Part shown: one piece after another, positions 1 through 13,547 of the stretch
Layout of the letters: every line of letters starts with the position of its first letter
Numbering within the stretch: the first letter of the stretch is position 1
Source of the DNA: Neelides folsomi
Taxonomy: Eukaryota; Arthropoda; Collembola; Neelipleona; Neelidae
Direction of reading: 5' to 3'
NCBI GenBank assembly: GCA_034687125.1
Contig: JAQGBZ010000042.1
Coordinates: forward strand, 124,001-188,000
Length of the DNA stretch: 64,000 bases
The notes under the pieces: model-generated
Database searches by the model: none
What the model was told of the DNA's origin: nothing
What the model saw: only the letters and a program-made list of their open reading frames with translations
Made by a program: the position numbers and the translations under genes

Positions 1-3000
1 CGCCAGTGGAGTTTACAACCCCTAATGGACCCATCCGTATAACATCCGTATTTGCTCTCCGATTTCTTCCATAATATCAAAGGGTCATAGATATTATTTT
101 ATAAGCCTTTTATTATTCTTTGTACTTATTCCCCCTGGCCAAAATAATTCCATCGTTCCATGATAGGCTGACCCCATTTCTCACATATTCCGGATTTTTA
201 TGCTCGCTTTCATCCATTCCGATCCTACCATTACTCTCACTACTTTCACTCTTTTCACTCTCATTTGTTCTTGAGAAGAACAGGTGCAATTTCCTGGGAA
301 CGTCTCTTTCCTCATTCCTCACAGATGCCCACTCCACATATCACTCCTAAACCTAAATATACAAAACTCCAGTCCTTATATACGATAAGTATTTAATACA
401 CATCTTCAGTTTATTCTCCATCCAAGCACAGTAATACAGTAGATACCAAAACTAAACCAAACCTATCTGTATATTACATAACTCGCCGAGAAACTCGACG
501 AGGTGGACGAGATAGAATGTAGAGGTATTATATAGCCAAAAATGATTTTCCATTCCATCGCTATTTCCTCCTCTGGAATATTCGATTCCAATCATGTCAA
601 GTCTCCCACAAGGGTCGTGAAGACTTTCCCTATATTTCCAATATCCAATTCCAACTGACCTCCTTAACTTCCATATGGTTCTCTTCTATAGTCCATTTTT
701 GATGAAATGAGATCAGCTCCACATGTTTGGGAACTTAGGTAGGACGGTATGGATATGATGAACCCATATCTTTCTTCCGCATCGGAGGAACTTTGAAGCT
801 TTCATAAAGGGTTGAATGCACCCTCTTAATCACTCCAAAAACTTCCTCAGACTCGCCAGGGCTCAATTTCTAATCCCAATATCAAAAGAATGGTCGAGTT
901 GGGAAAGGCGTTCATGTCACACCATTCATCATCTTCTCAATCAGGACCTTCATTATGCCTTCTTCTCCGCTAAGACCCCATTGATGTTATAAATGCCATT
1001 CAACCAAATATTCCTTATAATAACCAAATTCCTTATAGGTTCTCAAACTTATACCTGACTACTTATGAAGGTAATTAAACAGATACTTGTAATATTTCAC
1101 TTTCCTATATATAATATCAAGACCTCAATATTCGAGATTGATAATCAAACATTTATTACATCGTTCATCAAAACGTCTCTAACTTTTGAAACCAAGAAAT
1201 TTCTCAAAGTTATTACTTACAAAGTAATTACTTAAGTATATAAATAATGCCTAATTCATAGAAAGGAATTTTAAAGGCAAATGATATTAATGAAGTGATA
1301 TAAAATCATCATTTGATATATGGAACATCGCATTGAAAACCCCAGGTTTGAAATATTGAAATGTTAAAAGGGATTTCAGGTTAATCCAATAATCTCGATT
1401 TCGCCCACGTTAGTCATTTTACATTTTATTTGAATAATGGCCCATTAATTTCCCATTTCCTTGATGAATACTAATGATCGAGAAAGAGCAACGAACTTCC
1501 ATAATGAAAGGGACTGATGCATTTCCAATGCTATACCTAATGATTTTGATCATAATATTGTAATCATTAAGTTAATCGGATGGTAATATTGTAATACTTA
1601 TAAAATAATAAATAATATTTATATGTTATCTAATATCTGTAAAATAATGCTGGAGCCATTAGATAAACATTGGGATTTGATTGCTTTTAATCAGACCTTG
1701 AATTGTTTAAACAAACATATTGGATGAAGAAGAAACGACTGATAAATCGAATTTTGTTTACTTACCAAAAGCTCATCTCTTTCCTCATATAGATTCATAT
1801 TATAGGCCTATTATTCTCTTAATTAATAAAAGTAAAGATCAATTTCAATTTATCAAAACTTTAGTTTTCATAGTTAGGTGATGAAATGACAAGATGTTGT
1901 GGACGTGTTTGATGGCGTTTGTAATTGGTAATTTATGACTCCCTGCCATGTCATGTCTTGATGTAAAATACTACCCGCACCCTGGGCCTTCCCTTTCGGC
2001 AGAAAAGATTCTTTTGGGAGGCTGGGAGTCCCTTATTGGACTGCCGGGGAGTTCCTTGAAAAAACACTCGACCTCCTTCACCAAAGGGTAATTATTATTA
2101 TCTTTGAATTTATGGGGAAACCATATGGAGAATCTCTTTCCACAATGTGTGTCCAGATGATGGAGAAGTCATATATCAAGAGACTCACAGAACCATGGCC
2201 CCAACTTACAAGACATCTTACATAAGAACACATGTTCCAATACACAAATCCATCATATCAAAACACTTTCCATCTTCAGACTCTATTTTACTATAAAGCT
2301 GGAGAGGAATTTTAAGGAGTCTTTTCCACATGTCCAATATTTCAATTTTAAGAGTTTAAGAGATGAGGGCGAAGAAGGAAGATTTTTACGACCTCGTTTG
2401 TAATTGTTGACTCTTCGCCTCCAATTATGACATTATGAACTTCTCCATAAGGAAGTTTCCTAAAAGGGCTCAAGCCTGCTCTCAGCTCATATACCTTCAT
2501 AATAAATAATAATAAAGTATCCTTTAAAATCGCGACCTCTTTGCTGGGCGAAAATTTCATTGGGAGGCAAAAGCAGTTCATAGTGGTTAAAAGTATTAGG
2601 CACACTTGGAGAACAATGTTTATTAACTATTAGAAAACAAACTACCTTCCCGATAATAGTTTTCATCCTATGGGGATAAAGAAAAGTGGGAGAAGTTTTG
2701 GAAAACTGATGAAATCTCAATTTCCAAACATTTACAAAATTAAGTCAACGCTCACTTTCAGCTGTTTCAATACAATTTTTCCATTAATATTTTTTCAAAC
2801 TTTTGGTCCAATTAATTTGAAACTATTCTTTTTCTGCACATTCGTACAAAAAAATTTCTCGTTAACTTAACAAATTTTTTTTTATTTATACAGAACAAAA
2901 CGCATAATTAAGAACAATTTAACAATCCACAACTTTTTAATATTTACTTTAACAATCAACCAGAAATGAAATATTCCATTGAAATATCATTGAATAATGT

Positions 3001-4265
3001 TTAAGTAATTGGAAAGGTAAGTTACAATTATTGAAACTTCCATTCCAGTAAACTGACAAAGAAAAGAAGTTTTGAGAATTATTTAAATTAAACAACTTCA
3101 ATGTGTTTGCTTTTCAATTCTTCCAATCAATCAAAAGATAAGGAAGTGACTTTAGTAGATCAAGGAATCCCCCCAAAGGACCCAACAGCCGAAAAAAAGT
3201 TTCCTTAATAATAAAAACAATACATCACATTCTGAGTCAAAAGGTATTCTCTATAACATGTTAGGGTCACTGACTTCCCTTCTTCGATGAATTTACATAG
3301 AGAAATAATAAGAACTTTTTTCCCTCCAATTCTCCAACTGATGGCCCAAATTCAAAAACTTCTTATCGGTTTTCCAAAAAGATCTCCAAAGCCGGGTTGT
3401 AGCGGAAAAGGAGTAATATCTTAAAGCCCTGACGTCAATGCTCCACATGGCCAAAAGAAGAAGAAAAAAGGCTCGTGTTTCGCATGTAGTTGGGTTTGTA
3501 GTGCTCGTAGTGGGGGAATTCCATCTCCATGAGACTTTCAGTACAAGAGATAGTTTGGAGTCGTAAAGAGAAATGAAGGCTTAATAAGCCGAGAGATGCG
3601 GTGATATAATTTCCATCCCGGGCCGAAGAGAGAAACTAGGCCATCCACATGGAACTCAATGAGCCACGAGATTTCTTCTTAATCTCCCTCAATTCTCCCT
3701 TTGACTCTTTCTTCTCAGCGGGATGAGAGGAATAAATCTAGTTAACAATGTTCTCCCTGCTTTTCTAAGCCAATTAAAGTCCCTTGACTTCTCCTTTTCT
3801 TATACAAGCAAACCGTCAGCCAAATCTCGTCTTTCACTCCCGTTCATTCACAACCCAATTACCTGTCTTTGTTATCATCATTAATTTGTAGGTGGTATTT
3901 ATAGATGTATTGTTTCCCTTTCAAGCAGCTTATATCTTTTATCCAAGAACGAATAAATCCAAAATATGTCAATGATCTCGAAACCATATTAAATATTTTA
4001 TCAAATATTTATTAAACTCAGCAAAGCTATAAATTTTTAGTTTGAACACATTGGATTTTTTCTAATCATCAAAAATATTGTTCATCATTCTAAAGCAGCT
4101 TTATGCAATCTTTAATTCCTACAAATAACAAAAAACAATGTCAGAAAAATGTATATTATATGAAATTATGAAGAACAATTAGAAATTAGGGAAGAGCAAA
4201 ACCGCCTTGAGAGATGTATTTTAACCTTAGTAAGGAGCCCATGGTTGTAATCTCCGTTCCCTTCT
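1..4265. other. Gene-free AT-rich block
   Basis: I see no supportable gene here. Open frames are short (under 90 codons), overlap on both strands and resemble no family I know. A pair of almost exactly antiparallel frames near 113-350 is a by-product of a pyrimidine-rich stretch. The only compact site is a perfect CRE-type octamer at 3430-3437. Long A/T runs dominate 1000-1660 and 2750-3010. No terminal inverted repeats, tRNA-like boxes or long tandem arrays were found by eye. Confidence 0.6.
3430..3437. promoter_or_regulatory. Perfect CRE/ATF-type octamer
   Basis: The octamer TGACGTCA is the full palindromic site bound by CREB/ATF-class bZIP factors in animals. No TATA element, transcription start or coding exon can be tied to it. 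In 64 kb one chance occurrence is quite possible, so the site is visible but its function is not supported. Confidence 0.2.
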
Positions 4266-4308
4266 CATTTGAGATATACTCACTTAAAAGTGAGTAATAT
4301 CTCAAATG
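4266..4308. repeat. Short near-perfect palindrome
   Basis: Two arms of 20 and 21 bases around a 2-base AA centre form a near-perfect inverted repeat. The right arm carries one extra A compared with the left. The arms begin CATTTGAGATAT and end ATATCTCAAATG. The loop is too small for a normal microRNA precursor. It could extrude as a cruciform or be the remnant of a tiny fold-back element. No flanking duplication is convincing. Confidence 0.7.
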
Positions 4309-7300
4309 GAATATCAACATGTAATTAACTCGGCCCTTCTTCCCTTCCCATTTTCTCCCACGAGCCAAGATGTTTCTCTTCCCTTCCTATCTGCCACAAT
4401 AATAAGAAAAGAAGCCCAACGGATAAACTTCCCTTCCACCAATCCATGTTCTCTTTTGAATTTAAGGGAGAAGACTGGTAAAGCTATTTAAAGGACCCCT
4501 TGAAAGATTTACTCTTTTTTCCCTTTCATACTCTCAACGGTCGAGTTCTCATCTTGGAAGGAACCTCTATTGGTCAACGTCCCCCATCTTGCTCCATGCT
4601 ATATGATTATTATTAAAATTAAATGAGGGAGAAGGACGAGTGGATTAAATTCGTTAAAAGGAGTCTTGTCATGAACTCACGTAAAAAAACTCGTGCGTCT
4701 CTACCTACATATTACAAGTTTCATTATTTGCTGTTATCTGTCATACATACATAATAATATGATTCATTTTTATCTTAGGGCCAAATTCTTCATTTAAAAC
4801 ATAGCGATTTTCTAGCTATAAAAATTATATTCAACTGACAAACAAATGGTTAATGTAGTGTAGTTGTGTAGTAGAATTTGTATTACGTATTAGTGATATA
4901 AGATGACGTTCGTAGTGAATCATATTGCATCAAAACAGCAAAGACTTGACGTAATGTCGCATAAATATTTATTTCTATTTTTGTGTAAACTTGTAATTAA
5001 AAAATAATATAAATATAAGGAAACTTTGTCTAATTTAGTTATATACTTTTCTCATTAAGTATCTGTAATATAAATATTGTTTTATAATTAAAACGTATTT
5101 TGAATTTATGACTAATGCTTTGTTTATATTAACTCAAATCCGCAAATAAAGGCTTCCATCAGTTCATGCTAAGAAAGGATAAGAAGGAAGTGGTGCAAAT
5201 TTAATTAAGTTACTTGTATCAAGTGGAAGTATTATTTGGCATGTACAAAACTCATGCTCATCATGACTCAAAATTGTGACCTTCTTAACATTATTAATGT
5301 TAATAATAAATAATAAAAGCCATTCTGTCATCTTTAATATTAATCTCCATTTCTCCATTTCTTTCAATCCTTTTATGGTAATAGAAAAGTCTTATATTAT
5401 ATGTAAGTAATGTATTGATAAATATTTAAGGATGTAATAAAGATATACAAAACAATCGATTGTTCAATGCTCTCAAATTACAATTTAATATAATTATAAT
5501 ATCTACGGGATTAAAACGTGATTCAATGTTATGTCATTTCACTTTGATTATTATACTATATATATAAGAAATTCGGCTAATACTTTTTTCATACAACATA
5601 AAATGATTTCTCAAAGTTTTCATTCATAAATTCTCTAATTGACGGGCGGGTTACCATAAAAGAAAATATTGATTATTCAATATCCTCATGATACGCCGAT
5701 AGTGAGCATAATGACATGCCAAAATGAATGTTTTACACTCGGCTGCATTTAATAATAGAAATGTATTGAAAATTGCCAACTCAAGTTATTGATCTTAATG
5801 TCTATTTTAGAACCAATACTTATTTATGGTATTGTTAAACCCTCGTGGATATTTTTCGAGCCACTTGAATGTTTTTATGAATTTATGAGAGTTGAAAATA
5901 AACAAAATTACTTGAATTAAATTCCCTACAATAAATATAAAATTCTAAGAATTATTTGTAAAATTTACAAATAAAGGCATTTTTGTAAAAAAAGATAAAT
6001 TGAAATGATTTTGATTAAAATTCTCTATTGACTAAAAGAACAAAGTCTGTCAATATACTCACCCTACTTTAAGCTCAATAAAAGTGAAAGTACTTGTGAT
6101 CAAAGTAAAAGAATATATTAAAATGCGTATTGAATTGAAACTTCATACTCTACGTTGGAATTGGCAATTTCCGCTTGAGAGACGCGTAGTAATTTCGTTA
6201 ATGAATTGCTACCTGGACCTTTCCTTTCTCTTTGTATCGCAAAGAAGCCCTTTTGATCTTTTCTCTTCTTCTTTCTAATGATGATGAAGTGGAGGGAAAT
6301 GAGCACAAAGTTGCTAAAATTAATTTCCAGTATTATAATAACTCGAAACCATTTCCAATAAAACTCAGAATAAATTGTCAGAACTGTCAGATGATATTTT
6401 CCAACTTTGCCCATTAACCCATATAAAAAAGCATTTACAAACCTTTAATTTTTAATCCACTTATAATAACAATAAGAAAGTAAATCGATAAATATTTAAA
6501 AGAAAAAGACATACATAACTTGTAAACAATTTGTCCAGAAAAATGAAAAGCAAATGGCCATGATTCTCAATCTCGGTGAAGTTTATTGTAACATAATAAA
6601 AATATAGGAGAATTGTGAGATATTTATTTTCCCAATAGAGAAAATAATAAATTCGGAAGAGCTCCTTGAGAGGCCTAAGAGACTAACGGTGAGAACTATG
6701 AATGATTATATACAGAAAGCCCGGGTTATTTTCCAGTTCTTGAAAGAGTAAATTAGGAGCTTCTACAGTTTCCCTGCCTATCTCAAGCCGTGTGAAGTTA
6801 GGTGCTAAATAGGTCCCAAGAGAATCTTTGAAACTAAAAATAAAACTCTATGCTTCATCTCTTTTCCTTTTTTCTTTCCCATCGATTTCCCCCTTTTATG
6901 ACGAAGAAGGTAGCTATACATAAGAGAGATAAGAAGTGAAAATAAGTATTTGAGAGCAATTGAATGAGGTAAACCCAGATTCTCTTTTTCCCTCACTACA
7001 ATTGGGCCAATAAAAGACCCTTATTCAATAATCCTCCTTTCCTTCCGTATTTGCCCATAAAGAAAGACGTCTTTCCTTCGAACCCAATTTGCAAAGTTTG
7101 ACTTCAAAAAGATTGGCAAGGACCTATATTTAGAATTCTGAAATTCGCGTGAAGTTTTAACAATAAAAAAACTCATTTTTGTTCTTCATGCGTAAGAAGA
7201 AAATGGGACTTGATTCACTTAATTAAAATGAACAGAGGAGTTTTATAAATAAAAACTATCCAGACAAAACTTTCATTTAGAATTTAAAAGAACCATCATT

Positions 7301-7631
7301 CTCTAAAATGACTCTCAAAAACAGTTCTTTGAAATAAACCAACTCCCAAACTCCCCATCTCGCAATATGATTCATATGAAAAAACGTGTTATTTCGCATA
7401 CCTATATTCATTTCAAATTGGAATTAAAATTATGGACAGAGTTTGTAAACTCCAAGAATTGAGTAGAAAAATTAATAACTAGATTATATAAATTGTGCCC
7501 AATAAAAGGTAAAATTGGCTCAAGCAAACCTTGAACTTCTCTTTTATGACAATGGAATGAAAAACTTCACAAATTCTCAACATCAAATTCGTGTCCAAAA
7601 GAAGAAAAAAACTTGAAATACGCACAGAATG

Positions 7632-7646
7632 ACACACACACACACA
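7632..7646. repeat. (AC)n microsatellite with flanking duplicate
   Basis: An uninterrupted AC dinucleotide run is flanked on both sides by the same word, AGAATGACA. This looks like a short segment that was duplicated and then expanded by slippage. Confidence 0.75.
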
Positions 7647-7800
7647 GAATGACAGATTTTTAAAAATGAAAGTAAAATATAGATTTAAAAGTTGAAAAAG
7701 GATTTAAAAATCGTTCCACAAATAATCCTCTCACAATGAGTTGAAATCGGAAAGACCTTCAAAATTCAAAACAGATCAAAAAAATCCTCCATTGCATGCC

Positions 7801-8085
7801 ATGGAGGTCTTGGATGAGAAAAGAGAATTGAATTGTAAAAAGGAAGATTTGGAAAAAGGAATTTGTGATTTGCATAGCTATTCAAACATTGCCTCAACTT
7901 TCCTTCAATTGAATCCTTTAGGCCTCCAAATTCTTCACGTATTCTCTAATGATCTTCCCAAGTTGAATCCAATTCTTGAGATTTTTCTATTCACCCAACA
8001 CAATAACTTCCCAATTAACTTCAATGATCAACTTCTCCCTTTTAATTCCCAAACATTTAATTATCACTCTTGTCTAGCTTTGTAG
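7801..8085 (+). other. Weak open frame, 94 codons, unrecognised
   Basis: The frame starts at an ATG in a favourable animal context (GCCATGGAG) and runs to TAG. The same frame is open a little further upstream but without an ATG. The predicted peptide is rich in Leu, Asn and Phe and matches no family I recognise. It has no clear signal peptide, membrane helix or domain motif. No splice sites or polyadenylation signal can be linked to it with confidence. It is most likely a chance frame; expression data would be needed to call it a gene. Confidence 0.1.
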
Positions 8086-11000
8086 AGGTGAGGGAAATGA
8101 TAATTAACTGGGTTTAAATTCCTTTAATTTTCCTTATCACATTTCATTCCCATTCATCCCAGGATGACATAATTATTCGAAGGTTCCTTTGTAATCCAAC
8201 TCTAATGGAATTATGCAAGTTACGCTCTCAATGTGTTTGAATGGGAATTCAATGTGAGCATTTATTTATTTACTTCATTCCAATTGTTTACTTTATATGG
8301 AGGTCCTTTCCCTTTTCATTTCTAAAGAATATTCAATGTGTGAACATTTAGTTTGACATCACAATGAACCTGGTATTGAATTTGAACAACATTATTTTCT
8401 TAATTGAATGGGAGCGATCGAGTAATTAATAGCTTCAGATGATGACTTTGTCCTTTAATCAATATTCATTATTGTGCTGTGTACATATGTGTTGAGATAT
8501 GCAAACAAAATTCGCTTTGAGTCTCAAATGGATTTCACAATTTCCTAATAACATTAAGTCATTTGCATAAAATCAAAACAACAAGGAACGAACTTGATTA
8601 CTCAAGTGCGAAAGTAGGTAAATGGATTCAAAACTTGCAATTTCTTCAATCCACATTAAATTGCAAATTAAAAAGGATCAAGGTCAATTATTGATTTAAA
8701 CAACCCATAAATTCACCCAAGTTCATGCAGGTAGATGAATCTTTGAAACAATTCACAATTATTGAATCCAATTAACTCATAGAAATCGCACTTAATGATG
8801 CTAATACATTTTGTACAAAGTGCGTGAGCAATAATGCATATTTAATACGTTTATAGGTAAAATCTCTCGGAATAATGAGCAGGGGAGAGCAAGAAATGAT
8901 AATCCAAAGAACAAAGAGAGAGAATATAGGTGAACTATTCGTGGCAATTAACTCTGGAATTCCAAACATAGTTGAAAAATATCAATTTGGTCAGTTTGAG
9001 AGTTTAAATCTTTAGTGAGGAAATGAGAAACGATAATGAGGAGGAAGAATAACCTCACTAAACAACCCCAAGGCATTAAAACGAAGGGAGCACTGGTGTT
9101 GAACAACTGAATACATTACAATACACATTGTTTAACTTTGGCCCTCTCCCCTTCTTATAAAATAAACGTTAAAATGGTCAGAACTTGAAGGGAGAAATCA
9201 GATTCCAAAGAGTTTTTTATTCAAGGAGGAATGCAAGTAGTACGATTCAATAATAAAAATACCAGTTTGACTCAATCTCACTTTTAAGCTTTTGAGTAAT
9301 TTTATAAGGATGTTTAAGGCTAAAGACAGGGATGGATTTTTAGAATGTCGACGTTAGATTCACACGGGAATTGAAATTTAATTTCTCTCCTGTTTACGCG
9401 TAGGGTCAAGTGTGGTCGAGATGAAGATAAAGGATCCCTCTGTACAACATAACCACTGATAAATGGACGTGACGAAGACTGATATCTCTGACCAGTGTCT
9501 TCTTATTAGAAGAATAGGGGGAAAGGAGCTCCTCTTGGGAAATTCACTCACATGGTGAAGAATTTTAAACAACATGGGAACTTGGTGAAAAATGCCCTAG
9601 TATTCTCCCTTTTATCGGATCAGGGGCGGCCGTTCGTTCTTGATCTCTCGAGTTTATTTTCCTTCTCTTTCTCCGCTCCTTTCTCCTTTCAATTCAACAG
9701 AGGCTTCATCCATTCTCGTTTCAACCATAACAATGGTTCTCATCCACTTCCTCAAATCACTCCATGATTCATTCAAGAGAGTGGCCCTCTTTTTACAATT
9801 ACTTAGCATGCAAAAAACGGCAAATGATTACATTGAAACAAAAGAAGGACAAGAAGCCACGGTAAAGTTAGACTTGTAAAAATAGACCATATGAGTATAT
9901 GATACACCTACATTTTTAATATGGTTAAGGCTATAATCAGATGACGACTTCCAGAAATTGGAGAATACGGAAAACCTCAATTCAATTTATATGCAAAGCG
10001 TTTCATTTCAAAATTGGATTTTTTCATATTTTACCTATACTGAAACTGCTTCTATTTTATACAAAGAACAATATAAAAATATATGAGAATAGTAATAAAT
10101 ACAGTTGTAATTCATCATGTTATATAAATAATACTTAGCATTATTCAAAAAGTCTATCAAAAATAGTATCCAACCATCTCAATTTCTCAATCTCAAACTC
10201 TATCCCATGAGGGAATATGATATTAATTTCTTCCATAGGGATTCGAAGGTGATCCAAGTCGAACCGAATTGTGACCACCTGTTCTATTCACCTCTATTCA
10301 AAACAAGGTCTCAACGGAGAGTAAGTTGGTCCCTTGCATACAAAATTGGGCCAATCCAGTTCTAATTTCCAATTTATTTTCTAGTCAGTTTAATTAAAAA
10401 TGAATCCCGAAACCTTACCTTTTCACTCTCTTTCGAAATATTGAATCCTCAACATCGGAATCAACAACGACGTTGACATAACACACACGTTTTCTTTTAT
10501 ATTCTTGAGCCCCAATTTGTTAGCTAATCCCACTAGGGATTTCGATCAACTTCAATTCAACTTTCGGCCCTTCCGCTCTTTACACTTTCCCAAAATTCAA
10601 ACTTGGCATTTAAACCATTTCCTGTGTAGTAGTCCCTTGTTCAGAAAAAATTCTAGGGTCGTATCCTCGTAATATTCTTGAAAGTATTGAATATAGTCCA
10701 AAACTCCACGTACACACTTGTGTGTTTACATTCAAGGAATTTTCACGTTCTTCGCAGAGGAGAAATATGGGAATAAAAAATCCACGCTTCTCCGATTAAA
10801 CTTTAAATACAAGTCACTTGCTCTTGGCTCTTATTCAAATCCTGACGGAATGAACCCAACGAGCCTCATCATGATCTCTCTACTAATATTAGTAAACTCG
10901 GATGATCACACGAGAGAACAAGGGCCTCGTGGCCCATTTGAACAATTAGTTTAACTCTTGCTGTCTAACTTCCAAAATTCCTATATGTATTTATATGTTC

Positions 11001-11852
11001 AGAATGTTTCTCAATAAATTGTTTCACCCAAAGTGCGTGCAAGTCAACTTGGTTTGTTGAACGGGGCAAAGTTGGATGGGAGTGAGGGAAGGAGCGGCGG
11101 TGAGGTTGAGAGCAAAGGACCAACTGCGGGACTCTGTAATGTGAGAGAGCCTTTTGTGGGACGGCGAGAGGAGTCGAGCCATCAAGTATATAGAAAAGTA
11201 CAACAGCGGGGACGGGAATCTACGCGTGTTTATACTAGGGAGTTCCAGACCACCTCGGCTCTCCTATCTTTTTGTATATGGGTGCAGATGCACCCACCAG
11301 AGCTCTCTCGGTCCACAACAGTCGGCTCCCTCCTCTTTCCACATTATTCAATATTATGCATATGAGAATTGAAGATAAATGATAATTTTCCTCCTTTTAT
11401 ATTCAATTCCTCGTTCGGAGACGTGAATCCATGAGGTTCTAGAAATTCATTCAAGTATCCTCACACACTCGACCGTTTATTAGGAAAAAAATGGCCTATT
11501 CATCCTAAACACTTTTTACGAATAATCCCTAATCTCATACACTCAAACGTATTGAAAATATTTGACCCATATGCATTTAAACTATTGTCCAACCTTCTTC
11601 GCTCTTCAATAAGCTTCAATAAACCCAATACTCGATAGACCCTCGACCATTGGTTATATTTAACACATATTAGGAAGTAAATATAGAAAAATAAGTAGGA
11701 AATATATAAAAAATGTATTTAATCAGTAAATATAGAACAATATTCTCCGAAATCCGTCTAACGCAAAAGGATTTCCGCATAAATGCATACCTGAATTTGG
11801 GGAAAGAGAATATGGAGAAAAGTATTGGTATTGGTAAACACATAAACAGATG

Positions 11853-11858
11853 ATGATT
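11853..11858. repeat. Left target-site duplication ATGATT
   Basis: This hexamer abuts the CGGGAG left terminus and is repeated at 12798-12803, directly after the CTCCCG right terminus. It marks the insertion point of the 939-bp element. Confidence 0.7.
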
Positions 11859-12368
11859 CGGGAGCATAAAATGTTAGCGTAATACATAATAGGGTAAATA
11901 CAAAATGGCGTAATTGTCTAAGCGTAATATTAATATGACGCAAGTATTTAATGGCGTAAGTATTTAATAGCTTTGAACTTTAATAACGTAAATATTTTAT
12001 AACTTAATATTAAAGCAACATAAAAGTTAAATTAGCGTTATATATTGCATCTTAAGAAGGTAAATTATTTAACTTGAATGAAAGATAAAGAATAAATTAA
12101 GAAATTATCTATAATTTCCATAATATTAATTTATTATTACTGATAGTTCTTGACCATGAAAAGGTTGAGGTCAAGATAGTATATTCCAAAGCCCCCATTT
12201 GTATAGAAATATGTAATTGTTTAGCGAATAATCTTTATTCAATGAATACCTAGATTGAATTATCCTAGTTCAAATTTCCTCCTCACAAATACATTTATTT
12301 GCTATATTCTTACAGTTTAATAGCGCAAAATGGCACTTAAAGTTTTTATTTGGCCCAAAAGGGAAAAA

Positions 12369-12408
12369 ATTAGTTCAACATTAGATTTAGAATTAGTTCA
12401 ACATTAGA
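12369..12408. repeat. Internal 23-bp-period direct repeat
   Basis: The 17-base word ATTAGTTCAACATTAGA occurs twice with a 23-bp period inside the 939-bp transposon. It is a local duplication in the element's interior and has no coding sense. Confidence 0.8.
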
Positions 12409-12612
12409 AAATCAAGATATTCAAGGATATCTTTTTAGTTTACTCTATAGTAAAGATTAAAATTACTAAATGTAAGACATAACTCATTGGCATTGCAATC
12501 AATCCAATTGAATTTAAATTTTACCTTATAAATACGTACGCTATATAATTCTTTACGCTATTAAATATCGTGAATATTTACGCTATAAAATATTACGTTA
12601 TTAAAGTTCAAA

Positions 12613-12732
12613 ACTATTAAATACTTACGCCATTACGCTGTTAAATACTTAACCTATATTGATATTACGCCATTAAATACTTAAGTCATATTGATATTAC
12701 GTCATTAAATACTTACGCCATATTAATATTAA
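12613..12732. repeat. 32-bp minisatellite inside the right TIR
   Basis: Read on the minus strand, the right arm carries three successive 32-bp units plus a partial one. Each unit runs from TAATATYAATATG to a segment like AAGTATTTAATGGCG. The left arm (about 11925-11975) has one unit plus a partial. The extra units make the right TIR about 70 bp longer. This is best read as slippage or unequal exchange within one TIR, before or after insertion. Confidence 0.75.
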
Positions 12733-12803
12733 GCTTAGACAATTAGGCCATTTTGTATTTACCCTATTATCTATTACGCTAACATTTTAGACTCCCGATG
12801 ATT

Positions 12804-13547
12804 CTACTGATTTCAGTACAAGCAGGCAGACGAGGTTTATATGAGTAAATGATATCGGCATTTTGTTTTCTATATACAGAGTATTACAGAGGGAAAAAAA
12901 CAGATGATGGTTTTGGATGTATGGAATAAGCACACGGCATCAAGGGAGCTTATAAGGCCCGATGAATGGAAATGATCCAACCCCATAGAGAGATTGCGGA
13001 GCAGTTTGGGATCCCATATAACTCTTATGAAGTCCAAACAATATGGTAAGTGAGTAAAAGTTGGGGGACAGGGAGGTGAAAATAGTTTCAGGTCGCATGT
13101 CCCCTTCAGTCACCCATTCAAATCCTCCTGTCACCCTAGAGAGGGAATTGCGGGGTCCACAATGGAATTATCGACTTGTCCTCCTGGCTCGGCTCACCCT
13201 CCTCATTTGGGTCACGGGACAATCGGGAGGAGTTGGCCGGAATTCTCATCCCACAATTCCATTAGTCAATTTGACATAGGTTACCAAGTTCACTAATCAG
13301 AACTTCCAACCCTTGTGGAAGAGAGGAGAATTTAAATAGAATAACCAAGTCCACCTTGATCAATCACAATCAGGATGACTGAACATTTAAATGGAACGAC
13401 CCGGGGAAGGATGTTCCAGGGGATTCTCCACAATTAAAATAATTATTCGGAAAATGGGACAAGGAATTTTGAAACTATTGATTTTCATAACCCTTCCAGT
13501 CGACCGTAATAAACACTTTTAATTAAATGGAACAACGATCAGATAAA
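12804..13547. other. Gene-free spacer between two TIR elements
   Basis: The segment is somewhat more GC-rich than its surroundings, especially 12950-13270, where frames of 60-70 codons open on both strands. None resembles a known protein. No tRNA-like or promoter-like structure was seen. Confidence 0.5.

Larger units (their letters stand above)
4309..11852. other. Gene-free block with weak ORF and microsatellite
   Basis: The block is AT-rich with no recognisable gene. It contains a short (AC)8 tract at 7632-7646 and one weak open frame at 7801-8085. An 18-bp palindrome with a GA centre lies at 11279-11296 (arm TGGGTGCA), and a 14-bp palindrome centres on the TACTAATATTAGTA near 10880. A slightly GC-raised stretch at about 11030-11330 opens two overlapping frames on the same strand, neither with a recognisable domain. 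Nothing else stands out. Confidence 0.55.
11859..12797. mobile_element. 939-bp non-autonomous DNA transposon, long AT-rich TIRs, 6-bp TSD
   Basis: The two ends are inverted copies starting CGGGAG, and the inverted similarity runs inward for well over 100 bases (left about 11859-12005, right about 12560-12797). A direct ATGATT lies immediately outside each end (11853-11858 and 12798-12803), which fits a 6-bp target-site duplication. The arms are full of GCGTAA and AAGTATTTAATGGCG words. The right arm is longer because it contains extra copies of a 32-bp unit. The interior (about 12010-12540) is AT-rich with no open frame, so the element could not have coded for its own transposase. The superfamily cannot be set from the ends alone. 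A 6-bp TSD is known for a few animal groups such as IS3EU and Dada, but I do not assign it. Confidence 0.85.

Noticed and set aside
9621-9631. CAGGGGCGGCC, a possible hAT-type terminus
   Set aside because: No second end and no 8-bp duplication can be paired with it.
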